From: an uncultured Clostridia bacterium
GTDB taxonomy: Bacteria > Bacillota_A > Clostridia > TANB77 > CAG-508
NCBI GenBank assembly: GCA_948852375.1
Contig: CAQOYX010000024.1
Coordinates: forward strand, 1-18,867
Direction of reading: 5' to 3'
DNA length: 18,867 nt
The notes beneath the pieces were generated by a model that worked only from the letters and a program-made list of their open reading frames with translations, ran no database searches and was not told where the DNA came from. Numbering within the stretch: the stretch's first letter is position 1; each line of letters opens with the position of its first letter. Positions 1 through 9,007 of this stretch are shown in pieces. Made by a program: the position numbers and the translations under genes.

Positions 1-1024
1 AATTATAAATAAATTCTGTATTTTTAATAATTAACATTATATTAGCTTTAGTATTTTTTAAGTATTCGCATAATCTTATTTGATCCTTCTTTACAAATTC
101 ATTTTTAGCATAAGTAGAAAACTCTGTATCATATGGGGGATCTAAAAATATAAAGTCCCCTTTTTCAGGTTTTATTTTTTTAAGAAATACTTCGAAATCG
201 TCACAATATATTTGGGTTTGCTCCATATATTCTTTTATTTCTTTAGAGTCTATATATTCTATCTTTTTTCTAAATTCTTTTCTATTATAGCTTATCCCTC
301 CATATGGTACATTAAATTTGCCATTTTTATTATATCTAAACATTGAAGCATAACAAGACTCTCTAATAAAGTAAAATATTGCAGTATAAAAAGATGTATT
401 AATATTTAATTTTTCAGCTTCATTATATAAATGTCTAAAATGCATATAAAATGCACTTTTAAATGAACATTCAATATTATCAAGTGTATCTTTTTTATTC
501 ATTTGTTTTCGCTGTTTTTCAATTTTAAACATCCTATTCATTTTGGACATTAAATTTTTTGCTATTTCATTTATAAAGTTATCTATCTCTATATTAAAAT
601 CATCTGATAATATTCCATTGAACTCTTTTGAATGTTTTATTACAAAAGCATATATTCTATCATTAAATTTAGTTTTAATATTCTTACTTTCACTATTAGT
701 ATTAAATTCTGTACAATAATCTCTATATATTTCTAATAATTGATTAGAATTGTTTTCAACTATTCCTTCTATTAGTCTCCAATTCTTATATATCGCTTTC
801 AAGTTACTAAAAAATTCTTTATCATCATTTTTTATGCATCTATATAAATTAATTAATTCTTCCGATTTATCATTAATAATCGACTTTTTTATATTTAAAT
901 CAAAATAAACCGCTCCTCCTCCAATAAAAGGCTCTATATATCTCTTTATATTACTTGGTAAATTTTCTTTTATATATGGTAATTCTTTTTCTTTTCCACC
1001 TGCCCATTTTATTATTGGATTCAT
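1..1024 (-). CDS. D12-class DNA adenine-N6 methyltransferase (Dam/DpnM-like), 3' end cut by window edge
   Basis: It transfers a methyl group from S-adenosylmethionine to adenine in a short DNA site. The ATG at 1024 has AAGGAG seven bases upstream. The frame is open for 341 codons to the left edge, so the C-terminus is missing. Visible motifs are the family N-terminal WAGGK (residues 7-11), an AdoMet-binding FIGGGAVYFD (about 33-42), and catalytic motif IV DPPY (about 295-298). The order AdoMet motif, long target-recognition middle, then DPPY is that of the alpha group with Dam and DpnM. The middle part is longer than in Dam. It has two CGG trinucleotides (862-864, 910-912), both out of frame, and no frame break. 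A restriction partner, if any, would lie beyond the left edge; a solitary regulatory methylase is equally possible. The family call is firm; the target sequence is unknown. Confidence 0.93.
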   Translation of the reverse strand, partial: MNPIIKWAGGKEKELPYIKENLPSNIKRYIEPFIGGGAVYFDLNIKKSIINDKSEELINLYRCIKNDDKEFFSNLKAIYKNWRLIEGIVENNSNQLLEIYRDYCTEFNTNSESKNIKTKFNDRIYAFVIKHSKEFNGILSDDFNIEIDNFINEIAKNLMSKMNRMFKIEKQRKQMNKKDTLDNIECSFKSAFYMHFRHLYNEAEKLNINTSFYTAIFYFIRESCYASMFRYNKNGKFNVPYGGISYNRKEFRKKIEYIDSKEIKEYMEQTQIYCDDFEVFLKKIKPEKGDFIFLDPPYDTEFSTYAKNEFVKKDQIRLCEYLKNTKANIMLIIKNTEFIYN

Positions 1025-1056
1025 AAAAAATCTCCTTTATCCTAACTATATCTTTT

Positions 1057-1085
1057 ATATTACAAAATATAAATTTTAACAACAA
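1057..1085 (-). promoter_or_regulatory. Sigma-A-like promoter for the methyltransferase gene
   Basis: On the minus strand, TTGTTG (1085-1080), a 17-base spacer and TAATAT (1062-1057) lie about 35 bases before the ATG at 1024. Spacing is ideal and both hexamers are near consensus, but AT-rich DNA makes chance matches common. It would let the methyltransferase be transcribed separately from the glycan cluster upstream. Confidence 0.5.
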
Positions 1086-1131
1086 TTTATTAGATTATAA
1101 GAGGCGTAATTTAAATATGACTGTTTTTTTA

Positions 1132-2916
1132 TTAATACTTAAAGAAATACCCCTCATTTTCTCCAGTAATTTCGTCTTTTACTGTGTAATTATGAATATT
1201 TATATCATCTAAGTTATATAATGCACCTTGTAGTCCCCAATGGTTTAGCTTTATATCTACGTTTTCTTTATCTTGTACATAGCTTTTAAATTCTATTAAG
1301 CGATTTCTTATATAGATTGTATTATCTTTTATGCTTCTTATATATACACTAAATATAAGTCCAACATTAATAAGCATTAAAATTGTAAGTATTATCCCTG
1401 TTCCAAATTTTATTTTTTTATAAAATATTTGTTTTTTCGATTGTAGTTTTTCTGTTTCTTCGTCTGGTTTATTTTTGGTAGAATATAATAAGTATATTAT
1501 TGATACTACTGGTATTACAAATACATATGGAATATACCTTGCCCAATAATTTCCATCTAATATTATTAGTAAAAATGCTGTTATTCCTATTACTATTAAG
1601 TATGGTACTAATAAGTTATATTGTTTGTATTTTATAAATTTTACTACCATTATAATTCCTACTATAACTGAAATTATAAATATTCCACTATATAATGGAC
1701 CAAATCCTGCCATACGTATATCTGGTATTGTGTAATTTTTTATTTCTTCTTTAGAAAATGTAAATGGTATTTTTAGTTCTGGTTCTACATTTTCTTCTGA
1801 ATATACTGGTGATGTGTTCTGTCCTTTAGAAAATAATGATATTAAAAAGATTTCTATGTGGTTTTTGTCTTTGAAAGATTTTGGTTGTTCTTGTACTACC
1901 ATGTTGTCTACATGTCCCTTACCTGATAATGGATATAATGGATGTCCATGATCTATGAAGTTTTTGGTATATGATGAAAATCCAATTATTCCTACTGATA
2001 TTATTACTGTTATAATGTAGAATATTGTATATGTTTTGATGTCTTTTTTGAAGGTTTCTTTCCCTTTTTTATAGCTTTTATACAACCAGTAAATATAGAA
2101 TGCTAAACAAAACATTCCACTAAATGCTAGGCCTGTAAACTTTGCATTTATACACCAAATAATTGCTCCTGCAAGTACTAAAAATGCTTCTTTTTTTATG
2201 TTCTTTTCTTCTTCTGTACTTATTACAAAACATGCATATAGAATTAAAAATAAACTTAACATAAGCACTGCATCAACATAGTAATTGAATATTTGAACTA
2301 CTGTAATTGCGTTAAAAGATATTACTATACTAATTGCAATTGCAAACACCCAGTGCATTTTTTTACTCTGGTATAGGTATGATGCTATTATTCCAAATGT
2401 AATATACATGAATATAATTGTATATGCTTTTCCACTTTCTATGTTATTTGTAAATGAGTATATTACAGATGCAAATATTTCTGCCCCCTTTGCATAATGA
2501 TCTATCCATAAGGCATTTATATTATCATCAGAAATATCAAATACATTGCCTTGTTCTTTAGTAAAGTCTCTACTGCTTTCATATGATGGATTCCAGCCAT
2601 TTTTTAATGCTCCAATTGCTAGTTTATGATATGTATTACCATCTGCTGTTATATCATAAACATTGTTACTTATTATTATGCTTGCTACAAATACCACTGT
2701 TCCAATTAATATTGGAATAAGTTTTTCTTGCCATTTTTCTTTTTTATAGAAAATACAAAATTCAATTATACTTAATATATATATTATTGGTAAATGAAAT
2801 GGTGTTACAGTTATTTTTATGAAATATGCTATTGTTGTAATAAGTAAAATGTTTACCATTACCATAAGTAAATATATTCCTGATTTTTTTATAATACTAA
2901 TAATATTATTTATCAT
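1132..2916 (-). CDS. Polytopic membrane protein, GT-C-like glycosyltransferase or glycan-assembly protein (594 aa)
   Basis: The ATG at 2916 is preceded by GAGGAG at seven bases. The protein is hydrophobic throughout with roughly a dozen predicted membrane spans. Between the second and third hydrophobic stretches lies a polar loop with DITADGNTYHK and GWNP (about residues 108-130). Acidic residues in the first large external loop are typical of GT-C enzymes that use lipid-linked sugar donors. A second external loop (about 325-400) is polar. It starts 19 bases after the stop of the GT2/GT4 gene and is last in the permease-glycosyltransferase cluster, so a role in building or modifying an exported surface glycan is likely. 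I cannot name the reaction; a polymerase-like role is an alternative. There is no CGG in the sense strand of this gene and no frame break. Confidence 0.7.
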   Translation of the reverse strand: MINNIISIIKKSGIYLLMVMVNILLITTIAYFIKITVTPFHLPIIYILSIIEFCIFYKKEKWQEKLIPILIGTVVFVASIIISNNVYDITADGNTYHKLAIGALKNGWNPSYESSRDFTKEQGNVFDISDDNINALWIDHYAKGAEIFASVIYSFTNNIESGKAYTIIFMYITFGIIASYLYQSKKMHWVFAIAISIVISFNAITVVQIFNYYVDAVLMLSLFLILYACFVISTEEEKNIKKEAFLVLAGAIIWCINAKFTGLAFSGMFCLAFYIYWLYKSYKKGKETFKKDIKTYTIFYIITVIISVGIIGFSSYTKNFIDHGHPLYPLSGKGHVDNMVVQEQPKSFKDKNHIEIFLISLFSKGQNTSPVYSEENVEPELKIPFTFSKEEIKNYTIPDIRMAGFGPLYSGIFIISVIVGIIMVVKFIKYKQYNLLVPYLIVIGITAFLLIILDGNYWARYIPYVFVIPVVSIIYLLYSTKNKPDEETEKLQSKKQIFYKKIKFGTGIILTILMLINVGLIFSVYIRSIKDNTIYIRNRLIEFKSYVQDKENVDIKLNHWGLQGALYNLDDINIHNYTVKDEITGENEGYFFKY

Positions 2917-2935
2917 TTATTTTCTCCTCGTAAAT

Positions 2936-5219
2936 TTATTTAATCCTGCTTTTTATTTTCCTGTCAATTCCTTTTTTCTTTGCTAGTCTCATTAAACCTG
3001 TTTTTTGTAAGAATTTTATAAAACCTCTCCATAGTGGGTTTGTCCATAGTTTATCTTTTAAGTGTTGGAATTTGGCATTTCCTGCATCTACACCATAAGT
3101 TCTTTTATCTAATTGATTGAATATTACTAGTAATTGTGCATATATCTCTTTATTTTCAGTTACAATTTCTGGTTTTATGCTTGTTCCTTTTTCTATTAAA
3201 TCGGTTATTTCATTATCCATTATTTGTACCATATTTTTAATTGAAAAGCCATTTATTACTTTCTGTCTACAGTTTTTTGCCATTTCTTCATAATTTGGGT
3301 TTTCTATTACTTCTAATAATGCTTTCGCATAACGTTCTATTTCTTCTTTAGGGTAATCTCTGTCATAAAAATTATCTTTCGCTGTTTGTATGTTTTGTAC
3401 TACTTTTCCGGCAAGTATTATCCACTAATTCTTTTTGTCCTCCGACATCTGCTGTTACTACTGGTGTACACATTGATAATGATTCATATGTTGTTAGTGT
3501 AAGCCCCTCTGTTAAAGATGCTATAACTTGTACATGTGCTAATTTATAAAATGGTTTTGCGTCTTTTTTCATTCCAAAAAAGATGATATTGTCACTTACT
3601 CCTAGTTTTTCTGCCATTCTTTTCATGGAATTTAATTCTGGTCCATCTCCTACTACAAATAGTATAACATCTTTTCTTTTTTCACATATTTTCTTTAAAA
3701 TATGTACTATTAATACTGGTCTTTTTTCTTCTGAAATTCTTGCTAAAAATAGAATTATTTTTTTGTTTTTATATCTGTCTTCATATTGTGTTATTTTAGG
3801 ATAATTTTTTAAATTTATTTTGTCTTTATCAAATTCTTCATAATCTACACCTATATAAACTGGCTTCATATTTTGTTGTTTTCTTCCCATTTCTTCTGTC
3901 ATAACAGTTGTTAAGTATTTTGTACAAGTATATGTTCTATCTAATATCTTTGAAAGTGCTGTAGATTCTCTTGGGTATTCCCCATTTCTCCAACTCCAGT
4001 TTTGCGAATGTAAATAATCTGTAAAAATTACATCTGGAAATTCTGCTTTTAGCCATGGTAGTACATAATATCCATAAAAACTGTTTGATTGCATAACAAA
4101 CTCAATATTTCTAGAATATATTAAGTAATGTATAAAGCTTGCCCAATCTTGTCTGTTTAAGAATGTTGTTAGGTCAAATACTGTAGCATATTTTTCAAAC
4201 TTACTTCTCCATACATAGTCCGATGGTTCTGTTGTTATTATTGTAATATCATATTTTTCTTTGTCTAATCCTGATATTAGGTCAAAATTGAATTTGTCTG
4301 CTCCTCCAATATGAAACCATGGAAAAATGAATAATAAGTGTTTTTTTATTCCTTTTTCATAAATTGGTTTACGCATCCATTTGAATGTATATGGGTATGT
4401 ATTATAATCTGGGTCAAATCTTGTTGGAAATTGAATTGCTTCTATATAGTTTGTAACTTTTCCTGCTTGTTCATTTATCACTTTTCTTGCATGCATGTCC
4501 TTTTGTTTGTCTGCATTTATTGAAGCAAGCATTCCTCCTTCTTTTTTGTTACGATACCAAAAGCCATAAAAGTTCATTCTCATTGGAATATGTCCTTTTT
4601 CTAGTAGCCTAAGCCATAAATGCCAATCTTCATGTACATCTTTATCAACTACCCCATATCCACCTACTTCTAAAATTGCTTTCTTTTTTATTAATGCACA
4701 TACTGGTAGTAAGTTTTCCTGCTTTTCTACATCTATATCAAAAACTTTTTTCCATAAGAACTCTTTTCCATCAAAATTCGCCATGTCCGCATATACCCAA
4801 GTTGCTTCTGGATTTGTTTGTAAAGACCAATATGCACATTCTAACATTGTTTTGTCTATTAAATCATCTGAATCTAACGTGAATATAAAATCTGTTTTAG
4901 CCATTCCAATTGCTTCATCTCTTGATATAATACGTCCTTTATTTTCTCTTGTAACTACTTTTATTCTGTTATCTAATTTAGAAATTTCTTCTAAAACTTC
5001 TTTTGTTCCCTCCTCTGTACTTCCATCATTTATAATAATCCATTCCCAATATGGAAATGTTTGGTTTAGTACAGAATATGCTGTTTGTTTAATATATTTT
5101 TTTGTATTATAGTATGGTGTTATGATAGTAATAAGAGCATTCCCATCATTTTTTGAAATGTCTTTTTCTAAAGTTAGTCCTGGTTCATTTGAATAATCAA
5201 AATACTTTTCTTCCTCCAT
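2936..5219 (-). CDS. Two-domain glycosyltransferase (GT2 + GT4), about 760 aa, needing a +1 shift at an in-frame CGG
   Basis: The protein is cytoplasmic and probably adds two sugars to a surface glycan. The N-terminal GT2 domain (about residues 20-250) shows ITPYYN, NDGST and the DxD-like LDSDD. The C-terminal GT4 domain (about 300-700) shows WFHIGGAD, LARISEEKRP, VGDGPE and the E-x7-E-like region TEGLTLTTYESLSM. ATG 5219 is preferred over the in-frame ATG 5231 because GGAGG lies five bases before it. The frame runs to TGC CGG at 3413-3408, where reading on would stop after 12 more codons. Skipping the C of CGG gives GGA AAA GTA, hence DNTCGKVV, the conserved end of a GT4 domain. The new frame then runs without a stop for 157 codons to 2936. 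It follows the permease gene by 23 bases. Either a translated frameshift gene or, less likely, a pseudogene. Confidence 0.85.
3408..3410 (-). promoter_or_regulatory. Proposed +1 recoding site 1: in-frame CGG in GT2/GT4 gene
   Basis: Zero-frame context is AAT ACT TGC CGG AAA AGT. Codon 604 is CGG. Reading C|GGA joins the two frames with no other change and places glycine in the conserved GKVV segment of the GT4 domain. Confidence 0.8.
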
Positions 5220-5242
5220 AATATCCTCCATTTTCTGCTTTT

Positions 5243-6019
5243 TTACAATTCTTCTGCGAAACCTTTTTGTAGTTTATTAAATACTAGATATCCAATTATA
5301 CATGCTATAATTAGTATTCCTCCTAATATTAATAGGCTTGTAATGTTTGGCATTGTTTGATTATAAAATATATCTCTATATGATCCTATAATGTATGTCA
5401 TTGGATTAATGTTTAGTACCCATTCAAATTCTGTTCCTGCTATAGTAGAAACATTGTATACTATCGGTGTAGCATAAAATAATAACTGTAAAGCTACACC
5501 GATTAAATGTTGTAAATCTCTTACATATACTGTTATACTTGAAACAATAAATGCTATTGCAAGTACAAGCAATAATTGTACTATATATATTATTGGGTAA
5601 AATACAATATACCAAGTAAGTCCTAAACCATTAAATAATACAAATGCAATAATTATCAAAGTTGAAATTAAAAAATTTACTGCCTCACTAATACAAATTG
5701 CAATTGGTAGAATTTCTCTTGGAAAATATACTTTTTTTATTATGTTCCCATTTTCAATCATAGTAAATGCTGCTCTTGTAACCGCAGTTGAAAAGAAAGT
5801 CCAGGGGATTAATCCACAACATAAAAATACAACATAGTTTTTTTCATTATTTTTCATTATTAATGGAAAAACTATTGCATATACAAGTATTTGTAATAAT
5901 GGGTTTAAAAATGACCATACTACTCCTAAAAATGAGTTTTTATATTTTCCTCTTATTTCTTTTTTTACGCTTGTTTTTAGCAATTCTCTATAATTATATA
6001 AACTTTTAAATACCTCCAT
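5243..6019 (-). CDS. ABC-2 type polysaccharide/teichoic-acid export permease (Wzm/TagG family)
   Basis: This is the membrane subunit of an ABC exporter that moves lipid-linked polysaccharide or teichoic acid across the cytoplasmic membrane. Family features are the N-terminal amphipathic segment LYNYRELLKTSVKKEIRGKY, then SFLGVVWSFLNPL, FLCCGLIPWTFFS, about six membrane spans, YVRDLQHLIGV, and a C-terminal NINPMTYIIGSYRDIFY. About 258 residues matches the family length of 255-275. I favour ATG 6019 because homologues begin near FKSLY; ATG 6046 is in frame but sits about 10 bases after a TATAAT and would be nearly leaderless. The GT2/GT4 gene follows by 23 bases. The partner ATPase (Wzt/TagH), usually the next gene, is absent here. 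CGG occurs twice (5499-5501, 5782-5784), never in frame. Confidence 0.93.
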   Translation of the reverse strand: MEVFKSLYNYRELLKTSVKKEIRGKYKNSFLGVVWSFLNPLLQILVYAIVFPLIMKNNEKNYVVFLCCGLIPWTFFSTAVTRAAFTMIENGNIIKKVYFPREILPIAICISEAVNFLISTLIIIAFVLFNGLGLTWYIVFYPIIYIVQLLLVLAIAFIVSSITVYVRDLQHLIGVALQLLFYATPIVYNVSTIAGTEFEWVLNINPMTYIIGSYRDIFYNQTMPNITSLLILGGILIIACIIGYLVFNKLQKGFAEEL

Positions 6020-6055
6020 AATAAAAAGTTCATTCCTTTCTTGCATTCACTCTAT

Positions 6056-6061
6056 ATTATA
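6056..6061 (-). promoter_or_regulatory. Possible -10 element before the permease gene
   Basis: A perfect TATAAT lies on the minus strand upstream of the permease start. No convincing -35 hexamer is present at 16-18 bases. The preceding terminator at 6140-6167 means the glycan cluster needs its own promoter about here. Confidence 0.4.
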
Positions 6062-6139
6062 CATATAGCTATCAAATATTATATTCCAAAATTATGTATC
6101 TATTTTTTACTATCTGTTACATTCTACTATACAATATAC

Positions 6140-6167
6140 AAAAAAGCAAGAATTTTCTTGCTTTTTT
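6140..6167 (-). terminator. Rho-independent terminator, symmetric
   Basis: An 11-base stem AAAAAAGCAAG / CTTGCTTTTTT with a six-base loop and a T run. The A/T ends make it usable on both strands. In context it ends minus-strand transcription from the gene at 6325-6798 before the permease cluster. Confidence 0.8.
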
Positions 6168-6307
6168 AATGCAATCTTCTATTTGATACTAAACCATATA
6201 TTTATAAACTTAAAAACAGTATTCATTTCCTTTTTTATCTTTTGTATGAAAATATGTTGTTTCCTCATCCATATGTAGTTTTGCAGATTCATAATATAAT
6301 AGGAGAA
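6168..6307. other. Intergenic stretch with a possible gene remnant
   Basis: The space between the permease start and the 6325 gene holds the -10 element, the terminator, and here a minus-strand stop-free stretch (6341 down to the TAA at 6212-6210). It has no convincing start codon or ribosome binding site, but its last part reads like ordinary polar protein (for example MDEETTYFHTKDKKGNEYCF). It may be the tail of a lost gene. I see no RNA gene or repeat family here. Confidence 0.3.
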
Positions 6308-6332
6308 GGACGTAACTAACTACGTTACGTCC
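6308..6332. repeat. Hairpin overlapping the stop codon of the 6325 gene
   Basis: GGACGTAAC and GTTACGTCC form a perfect nine-base stem with a seven-base loop. The stop codon of the minus-strand gene lies inside it. No T run follows on the minus strand, so it is better seen as a 3'-protecting hairpin or a small inverted repeat than as a classical terminator. Confidence 0.6.
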
Positions 6333-6798
6333 AATAAGTAATTACTTTCAAAATTTTTCTTACGAAATATAAAACAATTTTCTCATTGTTTGAGTATTTC
6401 ACATATTTTTGTCCTATTTCGTTAATCAATTCAGCCTCCAATACTTTCTCATCCTTTCCTTTCAGAATAATTTGCAATTTGTCCAATTGCAAATTCTGAA
6501 GATACTCTTCATTTGCTCTTTCAATGCCTGTTTTGATATCATGTACCATAGCAGAATATAATGCCACTTCAGTGTTAGATACTCCATCTAATCCAAACAT
6601 ATGTAACCCTAAATAATAGTTTTCTTTTGCCAGCTCACATATTATTTGAGTCAACTCCTTTTCTGGAAATGCGTATCCACATGCAATTGCATCTAGTAAT
6701 GGAACATACCCCGCTGTATCTTTTGCAAGATCTAGCTGAATAAGTATTAACTCTACTTTGCCAAGTACTGCCTTTTCTTTATCTGTTCTTTTCCGCAT
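6325..6798 (-). CDS. Small protein with a Spo0A C-terminal-domain-like pattern (157 aa)
   Basis: ATG 6798 is well placed, seven bases after AAGGAGG. Residues about 10-80 run as short helices with ILIQLDLAKDTAGYVPLLDAI followed by LTQIICELAKENY and then a VALYSAMVHDI-like helix. The GY-x-x-L-x-x-AI spacing resembles the DNA-binding C-terminal domain of Spo0A, but the match is weak and I give it only as a possibility. Codons such as CTT, CAG, GGC and GCG are more frequent than in the neighbours, suggesting acquisition. Codon 2 is CGG (6795-6793), the only in-frame CGG in the window that is not followed by a frame change. It has its own promoter (6868-6896) and ends in a hairpin. Confidence 0.65.
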   Translation of the reverse strand: MRKRTDKEKAVLGKVELILIQLDLAKDTAGYVPLLDAIACGYAFPEKELTQIICELAKENYYLGLHMFGLDGVSNTEVALYSAMVHDIKTGIERANEEYLQNLQLDKLQIILKGKDEKVLEAELINEIGQKYVKYSNNEKIVLYFVRKILKVITYWT

Positions 6799-6867
6799 AT
6801 ATAACCCTCCTTAGTAGCATCAACTTATCAGCTACATTTACTACACAGTTTACAATAAACATAAGTT

Positions 6868-6896
6868 ATTTTACCACAAATTGTAAATAAATACAA
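6868..6896 (-). promoter_or_regulatory. Promoter for the 6325-6798 gene
   Basis: Minus strand TTGTAT (6896-6891), a 17-base spacer and TAAAAT (6873-6868), just after the recG stop and 70 bases before the ATG at 6798. Both hexamers are close to sigma-A consensus. Confidence 0.55.
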
Positions 6897-6906
6897 CCCA
6901 TTTTTC

Positions 6907-8960
6907 TTATATTTCTAGCCTTTCTCCAAACTTTTCTTTCGTCATTTTTCGTAGTTTTTCATTTTCTTTTTGCTCTAACTTTGTATCTTTTTGTAGAATT
7001 TTGTATGCTACACTTTGCACTTGTTTTAATATCGGCATGTCTTGGAATAGATTTGCAATTTTAAATTCTGGGAGTCCATGTTGTTTTGTTCCAAAAAATT
7101 CTCCTGATCCTCTCAACTCTAAGTCCTTTTCAGAAATGACAAATCCATCATCTGTATCACACATTACTTTCATACGTTGTCTTATAGTTTCAGAATTTCC
7201 TTGATATTTTAATATACAATATGATTTATACTCTCCTCTTCCTACTCTTCCTCTTAACTGATGTAGCCCGAGCAAGACCAAATCTTTCAGCATTTTCAAC
7301 TACCATAATGCTTGCATTTGGTACATTTACTCCTACTTCTATTACTGTAGTTGAAATTAATATATCTATATTTCCATTTTTAAATTCTTCCATTATTGCA
7401 TCTTTTTCTTTTGGGCGCATTTTTCCATGTAGATATTCTACTTTATATTCACTAAATATTTGTGTTTTATAATTTTGGGCAAGTTCTATTACAGATTTTA
7501 AGTTCATCTCTTCATTTTCTTCTACAAGTGGACATACTATATAACATTGTCTTCCTTCATCTACTTGTTTTTTTATGAAATTATTTACCCTATCTGTTAA
7601 TCCCTTTGTAACTGCTACTGTATCTATTTTTTTTCTATTTGGTGGTAATTCATCTATAATAGATATATCTAAATCTCCATATAAAATTAATGCAAGTGTA
7701 CGTGGTATAGGGGTTGCTGTCATAACTAATGTATCTGGATTGTTTCCTTTTTTGGATATTATTTTTCTTTGTTTTACACCAAATCTGTGTTGCTCATCTG
7801 TTACTACTAATCCTAGATTTTTAAATACTACATTATCTTCTAAAATTGCATGTGTACCAATTAGTACATCTATTTCTCCAGCTTCTAGTCTTTGTAAAAT
7901 ATTTTCTTTTTTCTTTTTTGTAATTCCACTAATTAATAATTCACACCTAATTCCGAACTTTTCTAAAATGTCACAAAATCCCTCCATATGTTGAGTAGCA
8001 AGTATTGCAGTTGGTGCCATAATCGCCATTTGATATCCGCTTTTTACTGCCTTATATGCTGAAATAATTGCTACAACTGTTTTTCCGTGAGCCAACATCT
8101 CCTTGCAATAATCTATTCATTGGTTTAGTGCTTTCCATATCTTTATCTATTTCTTCTAATACTCGTAATTGTGCTTTTGTCAGTTTAAATGGTAGTGTAT
8201 TAATAACATCAGACATTTTTACATTTTCATCAAATTTAATTCCTGTTTCTTCTTGAGTATTCATATTCTTTAAACTAAGAAGTGCTAGTTGCATTCCTAA
8301 TAATTCTTCGAAAACTAGCCTTTTTCTTGCTTTTTCAAAATCTGAAAAACCTTTAGGAAAATGAATACTATTTATACTTGAATTTATATCTTGTAAATTG
8401 TACTCATCTATTAAATATTGCGGTAATGTTTCTTCTAAGCTATTTTTTACTAAATTTAATCCATTTTCAATAATTTGCCTAATTATATTTTGTGATAAAT
8501 TATATGTTAATGGATAAATTGGTATAATTTTCCCTGTATTTTTGGTTTTACCTGCATCATCAAATGTAGGAGAAACCATAGTTACTACTCCATCTTTTTT
8601 TGTAACTTTTCCAAAGAAACTATATTTTTCGCCCAGTTTAAATCTTTGTTTTAAATAACTTTGATTATACCATGTAAGCATAATAGTTCCTGTATTGTCT
8701 CTTGCAATTAGTTTGTAAATTGTCATATTTCTCCTACTTGTTCGTATTTCATTTACTTTAGATACGCAAACTGCTTCAACTAATGCAACTTGTCCATCAA
8801 CTATATCTACAATATTAGCCACCTTACTTCTATCTTCATGTTCACGTGGATAATATGTAATTAAATCTTTTAATGTATAAATACCTAATTTATTAAGTAA
8901 AACTACTCTATTAGGACCTACTCCTTTTACATATTTTACATCTTGGTTTAAATCTACCAC
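6907..8960 (-). CDS. recG: ATP-dependent DNA helicase RecG, 683 aa, needing two +1 shifts at in-frame CGG codons
   Basis: RecG remodels stalled replication forks and branched recombination intermediates. The GTG at 8960 is chosen because GGAG lies eight bases upstream and the protein then begins like homologues (DVKYVKGVGPNR). Order: N-terminal wedge/OB-fold domain (about 1-230), helicase domain with GDVGSGKT (Walker A, about 287-294), TDEQH (about 387-391), TATPIPRT (about 414-421), and motif VI LHQLRGRVGRG (about 566-576). The gene is in three frames. At codon 292 and codon 564 the frame meets CGG, and skipping its C restores the next frame. The restored length of 683 is normal for RecG. 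Without the first shift the product ends after 10 more residues and lacks the whole motor. It lies 134 bases after the 150-aa gene. Confidence 0.92.
7268..7270 (-). promoter_or_regulatory. Proposed +1 recoding site 3: second in-frame CGG of recG
   Basis: Zero-frame context is GGT CTT GCT CGG GCT ACA. Reading C|GGG gives LAGLHQLRGRVGRG, restoring helicase motif VI. Without the shift a stop comes 14 codons later. Most RecG proteins have glutamine at the glycine position, so this site alone does not fix which base is skipped. Confidence 0.78.
8085..8087 (-). promoter_or_regulatory. Proposed +1 recoding site 2: CGG inside the recG Walker A motif
   Basis: Zero-frame context is GTT GGC TCA CGG AAA AAC. 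Reading C|GGA AAA ACA gives the invariant GSGKT. Reading CGG as Arg and skipping a later base would give GSRKT, so the ATP-binding motif itself supports skip-C and glycine. Confidence 0.85.
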
Positions 8961-9007
8961 TAATTTATCTCCTATTCTATAATCCTTTTTATATCTTACT
9001 AACAAGA

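Noticed and set aside
3408..3410. CGG simply reassigned to another amino acid, as known in some low-GC lineages
   Set aside because: Reassignment changes the residue but keeps the frame; here the frame changes by +1 at every site.
3583..5112. Plus-strand open frames opposite the GT2/GT4 gene
   Set aside because: Antisense shadows with hydrophobic, biased composition and no start signals.
8085..8087. Classical programmed frameshift signal (slippery heptamer, prfB-like site with internal Shine-Dalgarno)
   Set aside because: No shared heptamer, no stop codon directly at the site and no consistent upstream Shine-Dalgarno or downstream hairpin; an AAGGAG before site 2 is not found at the other sites.
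6907..8960. recG (and the glycosyltransferase genes) as pseudogenes
   Set aside because: There are no nonsense changes, deletions or motif losses apart from the CGG positions, and all catalytic motifs are intact after the same single repair.
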